Shown in pieces: positions 25,315-35,500 of a DNA stretch of 64,000 nt. The notes below the pieces were generated by a model that was not told the DNA's origin, made no database searches, and worked only from the letters and a program-made list of their open reading frames with translations. The stretch comes from Oscillospiraceae bacterium CM (GTDB taxonomy: Bacteria; Bacillota; Clostridia; Oscillospirales; Oscillospiraceae). The position numbers were made by a program, and so were the translations under genes. The stretch covers positions 1,176,501-1,240,500 of the forward strand of contig CP072107.1 in the NCBI GenBank assembly GCA_022870705.1. The letters run 5' to 3'. Every line of letters begins with the position of its first letter. Position 1 is the first letter of the stretch.

Positions 25315-27075
25315 TTAGAAGAGACCAGAAACCTTGCCTGTTTCGACATCAACGTCGATACGGCGGTATGCCGGGTCAGAGCCTGTGCCGGGCATCATGC
25401 TGATCGTACCGGCCATCGGGCAGAGGAATTTCGCGCCGCCGTACTCGAGAATGTCGCGGATCGGCAGACGCCAATTCGTCGGTACACCCTTGAGCGTCGG
25501 GTCAGAGGAGAGGGACAGGTGGGTTTTAACCATCATTGTCGCGTAGTCGGCATACTTCGGATCCTTCTCGAAGCGCTCAGCCTTCTCGAGAGCAAGCGGT
25601 GCCCAATCAACGCCGTCGGCGCCGTAGATTTCCTTGGCAATTGTCTCAACACGCTGACGCAGCGGCATCTCAAGCGGATAGAGGTATTTGAAATCGACGG
25701 GCTCTTCGCAGGCTTCGACAACAAGGTTGGCGAGCTCGACTGCGCCTTCGCCGCCAAACTGCCAATGCTCGGAGAGCGCGCAGCGGACGTTCTTCTCAGC
25801 GCAGAGCTTCTTGATGAGAGCGACTTCCTCGTCTGTATCGGTGTAGAACTTGTTGATGCAGACGACGGGCTTGATGCCGGACTTGACAACGTTTTTAACA
25901 TGGTGGAAGAGGTTGGCGCAGCCCTTCTCGAGGAGCTCGAGGTTCTGCTGCGTGTATTCGGCGGGGAGGGGACGTCCCGGAACGACGGCCGGGCCGCCGC
26001 CGTGCATCTTCAGGGCGCGGATTGTTGCCACGATGATGGAGACGTTGGGCTTCAGGCCGGACAGACGGCATTTGACGTTCCAGAACTTCTCGAAGCCGAT
26101 GTCGGCAGCGAAGCCGGACTCTGTGACATAGTAATCCCACAGCTTCAGGCCGAGGCGCTCGCCGATGATGGAGGACTGGCCGATGGCGATGTTCGCAAAC
26201 GGGCCAGCATGGACGAGGCAGGGCTGATGCTCGATCGTGTAGCAGAGCGTGGGGTTAATGGTGTTACGCATCCAAGCGCACATAGCACCGTCGACCTCGA
26301 GATCGCGGGCTGTGACAGGCGCGCCACTCTTGCTGTAAGCAAGCACGATGTTGGAAATACGCTCACGAAGGTCTTTGAGGTCACGGGCAATGGCGAGAAT
26401 AGCCATCAGCTCGGAGCCGACAGCGACGCCGAACTTGGAGTTGACTTCAAAACCGTCGTTCTTTGTTGCGCCCATGCCGATGCGGATGTTGCGGAGACCC
26501 TGTGCGCAGAAGTCGATAACCCAGCCGAACTCAATGCGATCGGGATCGATGTCGAGTCTCTTCAGGCCACGCTTGGCGAGCTCTTCATCGGTATAGTTGC
26601 GCTCGTGCTGCATACGGGCGTTGAGAGCGACCATGCCGAGGTTGTGGGCGTTCATAATGTCGTTGATATCGCCGGTGAGGCCGAGGGAGAACTCAGTCAT
26701 CGGGATCAGGAGGGCGTTGCCGCCGCCGGCCGCCGTACCCTTAACGTTCATCGTGGGGGCGCCGGAGGGCTGACGCAGGCAGCCGCCGACGTTCTTGCCG
26801 ATCTTGCCGAGGCCTTCGATGATACCGAGGGAGGTTGTGGACTTGCCTTCGCCGAGCGGTGTCGGGGTGATGGCTGTGACTTCGATGAGCTTGCCGTCCG
26901 GCTTATCCTTGAGGCGCTTCATGATTTTGATGAAGTCGAGCTTCGGTGTCTTTCCGTAGGGGATGATTTCTTCGGGGAGAAGGCCCATCTTCTCACGGAA
27001 ATATTCGACGCCGGGTAAGCTTTTTTCTGCGTCTTCAGCAATTTGCCAGTCTTTGTATTCTCTGGGGTCAAGCAT
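25315..27075 (-). CDS. fhs: Formate--tetrahydrofolate ligase
   Basis: 586 residues from the ATG at 27075, 8 bases after AAGGAGG; the frame upstream to 27192 is not family sequence. ATP-dependent: formate plus THF gives 10-formyl-THF. The P-loop reads [13 protein letters not shown], followed by [18 protein letters not shown] and the [12 protein letters not shown] region. It is slightly longer than the ~556 of many homologues. Codon choice looks more strongly biased than in its neighbours, leaving a 499-codon antisense frame open; this suggests high expression. Entry step of the methyl branch. Confidence 0.96.
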   Translation of the reverse strand: MLDPREYKDWQIAEDAEKSLPGVEYFREKMGLLPEEIIPYGKTPKLDFIKIMKRLKDKPDGKLIEVTAITPTPLGEGKSTTSLGIIEGLGKIGKNVGGCLRQPSGAPTMNVKGTAAGGGNALLIPMTEFSLGLTGDINDIMNAHNLGMVALNARMQHERNYTDEELAKRGLKRLDIDPDRIEFGWVIDFCAQGLRNIRIGMGATKNDGFEVNSKFGVAVGSELMAILAIARDLKDLRERISNIVLAYSKSGAPVTARDLEVDGAMCAWMRNTINPTLCYTIEHQPCLVHAGPFANIAIGQSSIIGERLGLKLWDYYVTESGFAADIGFEKFWNVKCRLSGLKPNVSIIVATIRALKMHGGGPAVVPGRPLPAEYTQQNLELLEKGCANLFHHVKNVVKSGIKPVVCINKFYTDTDEEVALIKKLCAEKNVRCALSEHWQFGGEGAVELANLVVEACEEPVDFKYLYPLEMPLRQRVETIAKEIYGADGVDWAPLALEKAERFEKDPKYADYATMMVKTHLSLSSDPTLKGVPTNWRLPIRDILEYGGAKFLCPMAGTISMMPGTGSDPAYRRIDVDVETGKVSGLF

Positions 27076-27142
27076 GTTTAAGTCCTCCTTAAAAATGTTT
27101 ATATATAAGCTGAAATGCTTATCTACCAAATTGATGCGACGT

Positions 27143-28069
27143 CTAAAGATCCTGAATACCGGACAACTTGACGAGCTGGGCCATGTCGTCATATTTATTC
27201 AAGGCGTAGAGGTGAATACCGCTAACGCCAGCGGCGCGGTAGGCGTCAATGAGGCCGATTGTATAAGCGATGCCCGCTTCTTTAAAGGCGGCCTTTTTTG
27301 CCGCCACGGCTTGTTCGGATTCACCCGGCGCAAAGGGGTTCGGAAAAATCCAGTTCTTCGAAATAATTTCGCAAAGAGCCCTCGGCATCACGCAGCCGTT
27401 TCTGGACAGCGCCATATTGATCGTCGCTCCAGCGTCCAGCACCGGCATGATACCCACGTCGACCGGCATGGTGATACCGGCCTTATGAATTTGATCGAGC
27501 CACCGCCGGAACTGGTCAATATCCCAACAGAGCTGGGTCATGATGAAGTCGGCGCCCTCATCCTGCTTTTGTTTTAAAAAACCGATATCCGCCTCTAGGC
27601 TGCGGCATTGAATGTGGCCTTCCGGAGAACCAGCGACGGCAATCGTAAACCGGCTGCCAAACGCATTTCGGATGAACAAGACGAGCTCTGTCGCGTAGTG
27701 TAAATCGCCCCCTGTCCCGGTCCAGCCGAAGGGAAGGTCGCCGCGCAGGGCGAGAATGTGGTCAATACCGTGGTCAAGGTACGTTTGAAGCTGGCTGCGG
27801 ATTCCGTCCCGCGTGTTGCCGATGCAGGTAAAGTGTGTTATTGGCGTTGCAGCATTGGATTTTTTGACGGCGTCAAGCACCTCAAGATTCCTGCCGGCGT
27901 TGGTTCCGCCTGCGCCATAGGTGCAGGATATATAGTCCGGCTTGAGTGTATACAGCTTTTCTAAAACACCGTTTTTGCCGATCAGCTTTGCCATACCCTC
28001 GTCCGTCTTTGGCGGAAACACTTCAAAGGAAAAGGCCGTGCGTCTTGCCATTGTGTCGCAAACAGTCAT
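27143..28069 (-). CDS. metF: Methylenetetrahydrofolate reductase
   Basis: 308 residues from the ATG at 28069, 8 bases after AAAGGAG. Flavoprotein reducing 5,10-methylene-THF to 5-methyl-THF. [13 protein letters not shown] at the N-terminus carries the catalytic Glu. [22 protein letters not shown] and ALRGDLP follow, with [10 protein letters not shown] in the middle. It leads the minus-strand order metF-fhs-fchA-folD-methyltransferase-corrinoid protein, a near-complete formate-to-methyl route. Confidence 0.95.
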   Translation of the reverse strand: MTVCDTMARRTAFSFEVFPPKTDEGMAKLIGKNGVLEKLYTLKPDYISCTYGAGGTNAGRNLEVLDAVKKSNAATPITHFTCIGNTRDGIRSQLQTYLDHGIDHILALRGDLPFGWTGTGGDLHYATELVLFIRNAFGSRFTIAVAGSPEGHIQCRSLEADIGFLKQKQDEGADFIMTQLCWDIDQFRRWLDQIHKAGITMPVDVGIMPVLDAGATINMALSRNGCVMPRALCEIISKNWIFPNPFAPGESEQAVAAKKAAFKEAGIAYTIGLIDAYRAAGVSGIHLYALNKYDDMAQLVKLSGIQDL

Positions 28070-28090
28070 GTCGGTAACTCCTTTCAGGAT

Positions 28091-28129
28091 AAAAAGCGTC
28101 TGAGGCTGCGTCTTGCGCAAACGCTTTTT
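28091..28129 (-). promoter_or_regulatory. Leader hairpin upstream of metF
   Basis: AAAAAGCGT (28091-28099) / ACGCTTTTT (28121-28129) with a 21-base loop that can fold further, ending 21 bases before the metF start. On the minus strand the 3' arm ends in five T. It may be an attenuator. The remaining gap to 28323 is AT-rich and holds nothing else I recognise. Confidence 0.4.
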
Positions 28130-28323
28130 ATGTACCGACAAACCCAGATGATTTTAACACCAAGAGGAGATTAAGTAAATATAACAAAGTGCTAAATCGT
28201 ATGTTTATTTGGTTATTAAATACAATAATCCAAAAAAGTCATTCAAAAATACAAAAATTCCGGTATTTTATAAAACACCTTTGACGATTTGGTTTTCTAA
28301 CAGGGAAAATCAGGGCGCACGGC

Positions 28324-28351
28324 GGGCGGCACAGACACTGCCGTGCCGCCC
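28324..28351 (-). terminator. Hairpin after the 156-residue gene
   Basis: GGGCGGCAC (28324-28332) / GTGCCGCCC (28343-28351), 10-base loop, weak T tail on the minus strand (TTTT about 20 bases on). Probable terminator of the lgt-linked unit. Confidence 0.5.
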
Positions 28352-28363
28352 GTCACTGTTCTT

Positions 28364-28834
28364 TTAAAGCTTGAATTCCGGCGGTGTTGATTTTCCGCCC
28401 TCCTGCATATCGTCTTCAGCGTCCCAGACTGTTTCCGAAACCGAAGATGTCTTTTGTGATGTGTCGATGTCGTCTTCGTCATCATCATCTAAAACATCAT
28501 CAACAACGTCGTCGATGTCAGCACCGCTGGCTTTCAGGTCGTCAATTTCTTTCTGCTTTTCGGCAATGACTAAAAGACACGCCGTTATGGCCGTACAGCC
28601 GGGCTCAAAAGCCGGTTCGGGGGATGTGCCGTGCTGCTCAAAGTAGAGCTGGCCGAGCTCGCGGTAAAATCGGCGGATGTTGCCTTTTTCCAGTGCGATT
28701 TCCGTTGTCAGCTTCGTTGTGCGGGCTAGCACCTTTGTTTTTTCCTCGGCAATTTTATAAAGTTCAACGGATTTGTCGGCAATTGTCTCCATCGTGTCCT
28801 TGGCAATCTGCTTGAGATCATCGAAATTTGTCAT
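28364..28834 (-). CDS. Uncharacterised coiled-coil protein with acidic tail
   Basis: 156 residues from the ATG at 28834, preceded by AAGGAGG. Residues ~1-110 are predicted helical with heptad-like hydrophobics (FDDLKQIAKDTMETIADK...), ending in AEKQKEIDDLKA. The C-terminal ~45 residues are very acidic, with DDVVDDVLDDDDEDD, and then Ser/Gln-rich. No signal peptide or membrane segment. Not recognised as a characterised family. It starts 13 bases after the lgt stop and is probably co-transcribed with lgt. Confidence 0.6.
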   Translation of the reverse strand: MTNFDDLKQIAKDTMETIADKSVELYKIAEEKTKVLARTTKLTTEIALEKGNIRRFYRELGQLYFEQHGTSPEPAFEPGCTAITACLLVIAEKQKEIDDLKASGADIDDVVDDVLDDDDEDDIDTSQKTSSVSETVWDAEDDMQEGGKSTPPEFKL

Positions 28835-28847
28835 GATTAAAACCTCC

Positions 28848-29807
28848 TTAAGTGTTCTGTCGGCTGTCACTTGTCTTCGTCTTTAAAGATGTTTTGCGGG
28901 TATTTTTGCTGTCTTTCTTGTGCTGGTCGGGGTCATCTGTTTCCAGCTTGTCGGCAGAATGCAACGTCTCCGAAACGGCGTTGACATAGAGGGGATGCCT
29001 CGGCGTTTTCCGAAGCTGATTGCGCACCAGGATGATAACGGCGGCGGCAACCGACAGCGCGGCGACAAGCTGTGAGACACGGATATCAGTGCCGTGAATA
29101 TAAAGGCTGTCCGTCCGAAGGCCTTCAATCATAAAACGCCCCAGACCGTACCAGGCCACATAAAGCAGAAAAACTTGACCATCATATTTTCTGTATTTTT
29201 TTGAAAAGAAATGAATCAGGACAAAGCCGATGGCATTCCAAAGCGATTCATACAAGAAGGTCGGATGGACGTAAACCGTTCCGGCTGTTGTCGTCAACCC
29301 CATTTTCCACGGCAGATCCGTCTGGCCGCCAAAAGCCTCACGGTTTATAAAGTTGCCCCACCGGCCGACGGCCTGACCAATTAAAAGGCCGAGCGCCCCG
29401 ACGTCAAAGAGAACGCCGACTGGAATTTTTTTGACTTTCGAGTAAATCCAGACGCATAAAACTGCTGCAATGATGCCGCCATAGACGGCAAGGCCGCCTT
29501 CACGGAATTTCAGGATATTGAGCCATTTGCCGGGACCGAAATAGTCTGAGGCGTTGAAGAGGATGTAGTACAGGCGGGCACCGACAATGCCAGAGGGGAC
29601 GGCCCAGATAAATAGGTCGAGCACGTCGTCCTGCGTCAGGCCGAAATCATCGCGTCTTTTTATCACATACAGCGTCGCCAGAACAAATCCGGCGGCAATC
29701 AGAACGGCGTACCAATAAATCGCAAAACCAAACACCGTCATTGCGCGCGGCGGGTTTATAACAAAGTGCTCCCCGAACATCGGGAACGAAATCGGAATCT
29801 CATGCAT
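28848..29807 (-). CDS. lgt: Prolipoprotein diacylglyceryl transferase
   Basis: 319 residues from the ATG at 29807, with GGGTGG upstream. Membrane enzyme attaching diacylglyceryl from phosphatidylglycerol to the lipobox Cys of prolipoproteins. About seven membrane segments; REGGLAVYGG and the Lgt signature GQAVGRWGNFINREAFGG are present, then HPTFLYESLWN. The last ~50 residues form a Lys/Thr/Asp-rich cytoplasmic tail beyond the usual family end, a lineage-specific extension. Confidence 0.94.
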   Translation of the reverse strand: MHEIPISFPMFGEHFVINPPRAMTVFGFAIYWYAVLIAAGFVLATLYVIKRRDDFGLTQDDVLDLFIWAVPSGIVGARLYYILFNASDYFGPGKWLNILKFREGGLAVYGGIIAAVLCVWIYSKVKKIPVGVLFDVGALGLLIGQAVGRWGNFINREAFGGQTDLPWKMGLTTTAGTVYVHPTFLYESLWNAIGFVLIHFFSKKYRKYDGQVFLLYVAWYGLGRFMIEGLRTDSLYIHGTDIRVSQLVAALSVAAAVIILVRNQLRKTPRHPLYVNAVSETLHSADKLETDDPDQHKKDSKNTRKTSLKTKTSDSRQNT

Positions 29808-29849
29808 TGAAACCACCCTTTTATCGGCAATTTAAAAGCTGCCGACCTT

Positions 29850-31127
29850 TCATGCGTCGCCGCTCGGCAAAATAACGGACAGTGCCATCGCGTCCGGCGT
29901 GAGATTGTCACGGACAAAATTTGTCACGTCGTCAGGCGTGATCGCATTCAAAACCTCTGTTGCTTCAAAGGCGTCGTAGCTTCTGAAGTAGGCGTGCGCC
30001 ATGTTGTAACAGACGGCGTCAAAAGCGTTGAGCGCACGGATCTGGCGGCCGAGCGCGGCTTTTTTCTGCCGGTCGAACAAGTCCTTGTCACACCCGTTTT
30101 TGGCGATGGCAAGCGCTTCTTCTTTAATGGCCTCAAAAACCGTGTCGGGATCCTTGCTCTCACCGCCAAGCATGGTGTAAAAGGCCCCGGCAGCCGCTTC
30201 ATACGTTGCCGAAAAGCCGCTGTTGACGAGCCCCTGCTGATACAGCCTGAGGTAAAGCGGGGAGGAGTGCCCCGCCAAAATGTCCAGCGCCAGATTGCCA
30301 ACCAGCTCCTGCCGGAGATAATCGGCCCCGTCTTTGACCGGCTTTGCTTTTGCGCCGATGAGGAAAATCGGTATACTGACGGACATCTTTTTTTCCGTAC
30401 GCCTTATTTCCGGCTCGGAAGATTCCGCCGGGCCGTAATCGCGGCTGGGAATTTCGCCCGCTTCTTTCGGCAATATCCTGCGCGCAAGCTCAAGGATACT
30501 CTCCGGTTCAACATCCCCGGCGACGCAGAGGACCATGTTTGACGGGTTATAAAAAACGGCGTGGCAGTTATACAGCGTGTCGGCCGTTATTTCAGCAATG
30601 CTCTCAACGGTTCCGGCAACAGAGTCCCGCAGCGGGTTGTGGCGATAAAGGGCCTTCATCAGCCCGTAGTAGACGGCATAATCCGGCTCGTCCTCCGTCA
30701 TGCGGATTTCCTGCCCGATGATGCCCTGTTCCTTCTGGACGCTTTCGGGCGTAAAATAGGGGACGGAGACAAATTGGAGCAGAATCTCAAGGTTTTCCTC
30801 AAATTTGTCGATGCTCTCAAAGAAATAAGCCGTAATATCCGACGACGTAAAGGCGTTGGGCGAGGCCCCGTTCGCCGAGAGATTCGCCAGCGCGTTGCCG
30901 TCTTCCGTATCAAACATTTTGTGCTCAAGAAAATGCGCCACGCCCATCGGCGTGTCAATCCACTGCCCGGCACGCTGAAAGCGCCTGTCGGCTCCGCCGT
31001 AATCTGTTGCAAAAAAAGCATATTTTTTGTTATAGCCACGTTTTGGGACGACGAAAACAGTCAGGCCGTTTTCAAGCTTCTCCGTAAACACCTGTTCGCG
31101 GATGCGGTCATACCCTTTACTTTTCAT
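29850..31127 (-). CDS. yfmH: M16 metallopeptidase, YfmH type
   Basis: 425 residues from the ATG at 31127. Pitrilysin-family peptidase with the inverted zinc motif HFLEH at residues 65-69. A downstream Glu in KEQGIIGQEI is the likely third ligand. The second, inactive-type lobe follows. It pairs with the next upstream gene, whose product lacks HxxEH: the active/inactive arrangement of YfmH/YfmF, recently linked in Bacillus to maturation of an EF-P modification. The two reading frames overlap by 11 bases. No efp gene lies in the window. Confidence 0.85.
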   Translation of the reverse strand: MKSKGYDRIREQVFTEKLENGLTVFVVPKRGYNKKYAFFATDYGGADRRFQRAGQWIDTPMGVAHFLEHKMFDTEDGNALANLSANGASPNAFTSSDITAYFFESIDKFEENLEILLQFVSVPYFTPESVQKEQGIIGQEIRMTEDEPDYAVYYGLMKALYRHNPLRDSVAGTVESIAEITADTLYNCHAVFYNPSNMVLCVAGDVEPESILELARRILPKEAGEIPSRDYGPAESSEPEIRRTEKKMSVSIPIFLIGAKAKPVKDGADYLRQELVGNLALDILAGHSSPLYLRLYQQGLVNSGFSATYEAAAGAFYTMLGGESKDPDTVFEAIKEEALAIAKNGCDKDLFDRQKKAALGRQIRALNAFDAVCYNMAHAYFRSYDAFEATEVLNAITPDDVTNFVRDNLTPDAMALSVILPSGDA

Positions 31128-32421
31128 GGACAGCACCCCCTTTGCCAAGACCCGTGAGATAGTAGACCGTGTCGAGTTCAATCCCGGCGGCGACGGCGGC
31201 AACGTCCTCGCGGGTCACGCCGTCGGCCAAGGCTGCCAGCTCGTCCGGCGTGCATTTGATGGATGCGACGGCCTGATCGAAAAAGAGTTCCTCCAGACCC
31301 GTCGGCTTGTCCATCGTGGATTTGACGGCTGTGATGACGGCCCGTTTGGCGGATAAGAGCTCCCAATCGCTGATGTCGCCTTTTTTGACGGCGTCGAGCT
31401 GCGCCAAGATTTCGCGCAGCGCCACGTCAAACTTTGAAAATTCGACGCCGGAGGCAACGGCCATGACGCCCTTGTGCTTTTCAATGACGGAGCTTGCGTA
31501 ATAACAAAGCGATAGCTTCTCGCGAACGTTCATAAAAAGCTTTGAGGTGACGGACGCGCCGAAAACAGCGTTAAAGACCTGCATCGCCGGATAGTCCGGC
31601 GCGCGCATAACGCTGCCCAGCCGGAACCCGATGGCCAATTTACCCTGGTTGACGTCAAACTCGTCAACAAAAGACCGAGGCGCGCCGTCCGGCGCTGTCA
31701 GGACAACGTCTGTGCCGGTCTCGGTGAAGGAACCGGTCCGCGGCAGGGCAGACAGAGCGCTTAAAAGCGCCGCTTCAACGCGCGCGGGTTCATGGGCCCC
31801 AGCGTAAAAAACCTCCATGCGCGACGCGGCGATCAAGTTTTTATAATGCTTCGTCAGCGACATTGGCGTGACGGCTTCCGCTTCCTTTTCATCACCAAGG
31901 CGGCCGATACCGAACGCCTCACCGGCACACATGAGCGCATACAGGCGCTCGACTGAGTAAGCGCGCTTATCATTGATAAGCGATTTGATGTCGTCAATCA
32001 GGTTTTTCTTTTCGCTTTCGACAGCTTCCGCAGTCAACAGACCGCCGTGCGTTTTCGGCGAGAGTAAGAGTTCCCCCAGCAGTGCTGCCACTTTTTCTAA
32101 AATATTTTCGCCCGGCTGTACGAAATCATCGTCAATAAAATCGGCGAGAAAGCCAATACAGTGCATTTCACCCTTTTTCCGCACCATCGGGACAACGCGC
32201 GCGCCGTACAGCGCGTCGAGATAATTGTTCACACGCGCCATATCGGGCAGCGACGATGTGCCCTGTAGCAAGACGCGCGGCAGCAGTGCGTTTTTCGCCG
32301 CTGTTTCGCGGTCAAGCTTTGTGATCAGGTTCATTGACAGACAGCACGTTTTAAACTTATCTGTTTTGACGCATGTGAGTGTCACATCCGGCATTATTTG
32401 TTTTGCGATAACATCCTGCAT
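31117..32421 (-). CDS. yfmF: M16 peptidase-like protein without active site, YfmF type
   Basis: 434 residues from the ATG at 32421, with GGAGG 6 bases upstream. M16 fold, but the zinc motif region reads LLPRVLLQGT, so catalytic His and Glu are absent. Later blocks VESEKKNLIDDIKSLINDK and FNAVFGASVTSKLFMNVREK are typical of the family. It is expected to form the closed heterodimer with the active YfmH-type subunit, whose start lies within its 3' end. Confidence 0.83.
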   Translation of the reverse strand: MQDVIAKQIMPDVTLTCVKTDKFKTCCLSMNLITKLDRETAAKNALLPRVLLQGTSSLPDMARVNNYLDALYGARVVPMVRKKGEMHCIGFLADFIDDDFVQPGENILEKVAALLGELLLSPKTHGGLLTAEAVESEKKNLIDDIKSLINDKRAYSVERLYALMCAGEAFGIGRLGDEKEAEAVTPMSLTKHYKNLIAASRMEVFYAGAHEPARVEAALLSALSALPRTGSFTETGTDVVLTAPDGAPRSFVDEFDVNQGKLAIGFRLGSVMRAPDYPAMQVFNAVFGASVTSKLFMNVREKLSLCYYASSVIEKHKGVMAVASGVEFSKFDVALREILAQLDAVKKGDISDWELLSAKRAVITAVKSTMDKPTGLEELFFDQAVASIKCTPDELAALADGVTREDVAAVAAGIELDTVYYLTGLGKGGAVHEK

Positions 32422-32522
32422 TGGCGGCCTCCGCTTCAAAATTCCCGGTCACGCGGGGATTTTTTGCTCTCCGCGTTCCTTTATAGTATACCTTATTCCA
32501 TAAACTTTGGAAAATGTTTTTT

Positions 32523-35500
32523 TCACTCTTTTTCCGACAGACATTTTTCACCGGCTTTTTCGACGATGACCCGTCCGTCACAGATGGCGCTGCCGTTTAA
32601 CGTGACCGCTGTCTCGCCGCCATTTTTCACTGTGATATGATACGTTCCGGCACTTGTTTGCCAATCCGCTTCATAGCCATCCCAAGAGGACGGCAAACGT
32701 GGTGCGACATGCAAAACGCCGCCGACAAGGTTCAAGCCGAGAAGGTTTTCCAATGCAACGCGCTTAAACCACCCCGCCGCGCCCGTATACCACGTCCAAC
32801 CGCCGCGGCCAATGTGGCCGGGGGCCGAGTAGACATCGGCCGCCAGCACATACGGTTCCGTTCTGTAGACGTCAATCGGCCGGTCCTGCGGCAGCAATGC
32901 TTCCAAAACATCCCATCCGGCGTCCGTCATACCGGACTGAAAAAGACCCATCGCGAGCCAGACAGCCCCATGCGTGTATTGTCCGCCGTTTTCACGGAAG
33001 CCGGGGCTGTAGCCCTTGATATAGCCCGGCGTTGAACCGCCGTCTGCAAAGGGCGGGTCAAACAGGCGCACGACGCTGTCCGGCTTGTCATACAGCTTTC
33101 GGACGGCGCTGGAGAGTGCCGTTTTCACCTTGTCCGGCTCGCCGCCGGCAAAAGCCGCAAAGCTCTGGGCAATCGAGTCAATCCGGCACTCCTCCGACGT
33201 GCAAGAGCCAAGCGGGGCTCCGTCGTCATAGTAACCGCGCAGGAACCAGTCGCCGTCCCAGGAAGCGTTAGAAGCGGCACGGAGGGCATCTGCTGCCTCG
33301 GCAAAGCGAGCGGCTGTGCCGGAATCGTTATTATCCCGGCAGAGTGCGGCCATTTTTTCAGCCGTCACACAGGCAAACCAAGAAAGCCAAACGCTTTCGC
33401 CAGAGCCGAGCGCGCCGACAAGATTCATGCCGTCGTTCCAGTCGCCGCTGCCGATAAGCGACAGTCCGTGCTGACCCGTGCCGCGCGCCAGTACGAGGTC
33501 GACAGCGCGGACGGCATGCGTATAAAGCGGCTCTTGAACAGGCGACAGCAGGGGCTCTTCATAACGTTCCTGCTCGTCTTCCGCCAACGGACTTGACCGG
33601 AGATAGGAGATCGGCACATTCAAAACGTCACGGTCGCCCGTTTTCTCAATATAAAGGCACAGCGTATACGGCAGCCATAATAAATCGTCGCTGCACCGTG
33701 TGCGCACACCTTTGTCGCCGGTGACGCCCTTGTTTTTGACAGGGTGCCACCAGTGCTGGACATCACCCGCCTCGTACTGATGCGCCGCCGCGCGCACGAG
33801 ATGCGCCCGGACGAGCGCGGGCACCTCGTCAATCAGCGCGCCGACGTCCTGCAACTGGTCACGAAAACCGTAAGCGCCGCCGCTTTGATACAGTGAGCTC
33901 CGCCCGAACACACGGCAAGCCAGCGTCTGATACGTTGCCCAGCCGTTTAAATACCGGTTGAGCGCGTCGCTCGGCGTTTTAACGGACATTTTTCCTGTGA
34001 TGGACGCCCACCACGCGCGCGTTTCCTTGAGTGAAGCGGCAGCCGCCAACGGATTTGTCAGCGCGCGGAGCGTTTCGTCCTGATCGCAGCCTGTCACAAG
34101 GACAACCGTTTGAACGGCTTTGTACCGCGCGGCAATGCACGGCAGAAAACCGGCACCGGTCACGCCGTCATAAACGCCCGCCAGTGCGCTTGTTTTCAGA
34201 CAGGTAAATGCGTTAGCCTTCACGTTTGTCGTGACGCGGAAAACGGTATCGGGAAAGTCGGTGTTGTATGGGTTGCGCGCTGTGAAACCGTCGTCATCGT
34301 GCGCGGTGACAACGTAAACTGCGTTTTTATCATCCGGGGCGAGAACAAGGTCAGTCTCGTACGCAATGTCAATATCGATTTCACGGTCGGCAGAAATGAT
34401 GAGAACACGAGCCGAGACGTCCGGCGGGACGAATGCCGTCGTCGTATACAAAACGCCGTCGATTTCCTTTTTCCACGCTGCCCAGCCGAAGCCATATGTC
34501 ACGGCGCAGTCCGGCCCGTCGGGTGATGCGAAAAGCGAAACAGGCCCGGTCGCCGTTAACAGCGCGAGTTTTTCCGTACCAAGGGTCCTGAGACTGTCAT
34601 TCTGCCACTTGTTAATTTTGTTTTCACGCGCGTTTTCGTGCCACAGATGGCCGGTTCCGGCATCTGTTGCCAGAAAGCCGAAATGTTCGTTTGAAAGCAT
34701 CTGGCTCCACGCGTTTTCCGGAAGCCGTCCCGAAAAGGTCACGCTATTGTCGTCGTTATACGTCCAGCCGAGCGCCGGGCGGGCTGAAGCATCCGTCAGC
34801 CGGAGCGGCAGGGGGCGCGCTGACTGACGCGCTTCACTATTTTTCAGTTTTTCACCGGGTGCGATGACGCGCGAGGAAACAGCGAGTACCGTCGATGCCG
34901 ACGGGGCGGCGCTGTCGGCCAAATGAATTCCGCCGCGCGCGCTGACCTTAAAGTCGAGGCCTTTTGCCCGCAAAATATCAAGGATGCCCTCACGCAGACG
35001 GCTTCTGTAGTCACCGGCATCACGCAGGAGGAAAACGAGATCAAAGGCGGCTGCGTTTTCCGATAAAAAGCGGTGCGCCGTAATCAGCTCTTCCGCGGCG
35101 GGAAGATCACAGTCGGATGCCACGGACGCAGTAACAACGGGCAGGTCACCTGATATCCCGTATGCCCAAAGCGCTTTTTGCCCGCTTTTCAGGGCGTCAT
35201 AAGCTTGCTTGTCAAGCCGCCTGTCAATAGAGGGGTAGACGAGCGCCGGTAAGAGCGTCATCGCGTTTTCCAGCTGTTCCGATGTGAGGGACAGGCGACG
35301 CGCCGTTTCATCCAGACGGGAATAAACCGCCGGGCTTTCCGCCGTTAGGATACGCTGGGCGGCGGCGGCGGCTGCCATGTCTGTCGCGGCAGTCGTCAGC
35401 GCGAAGGCGACGCGGCAGGGCACGTTTGGCTTAAGTGTCAGTTTGATGCGGACGAGAACGCAGGGGTCTAAAACGGCACCTTGAGAGCCGCCAGCCGGAC

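Noticed and set aside
25519-27018. 499-codon plus-strand frame antisense to fhs
   Set aside because: Shadow of strong codon bias in fhs. The translation is low-complexity Asp/Val/Gly-rich with no ribosome site or family likeness.
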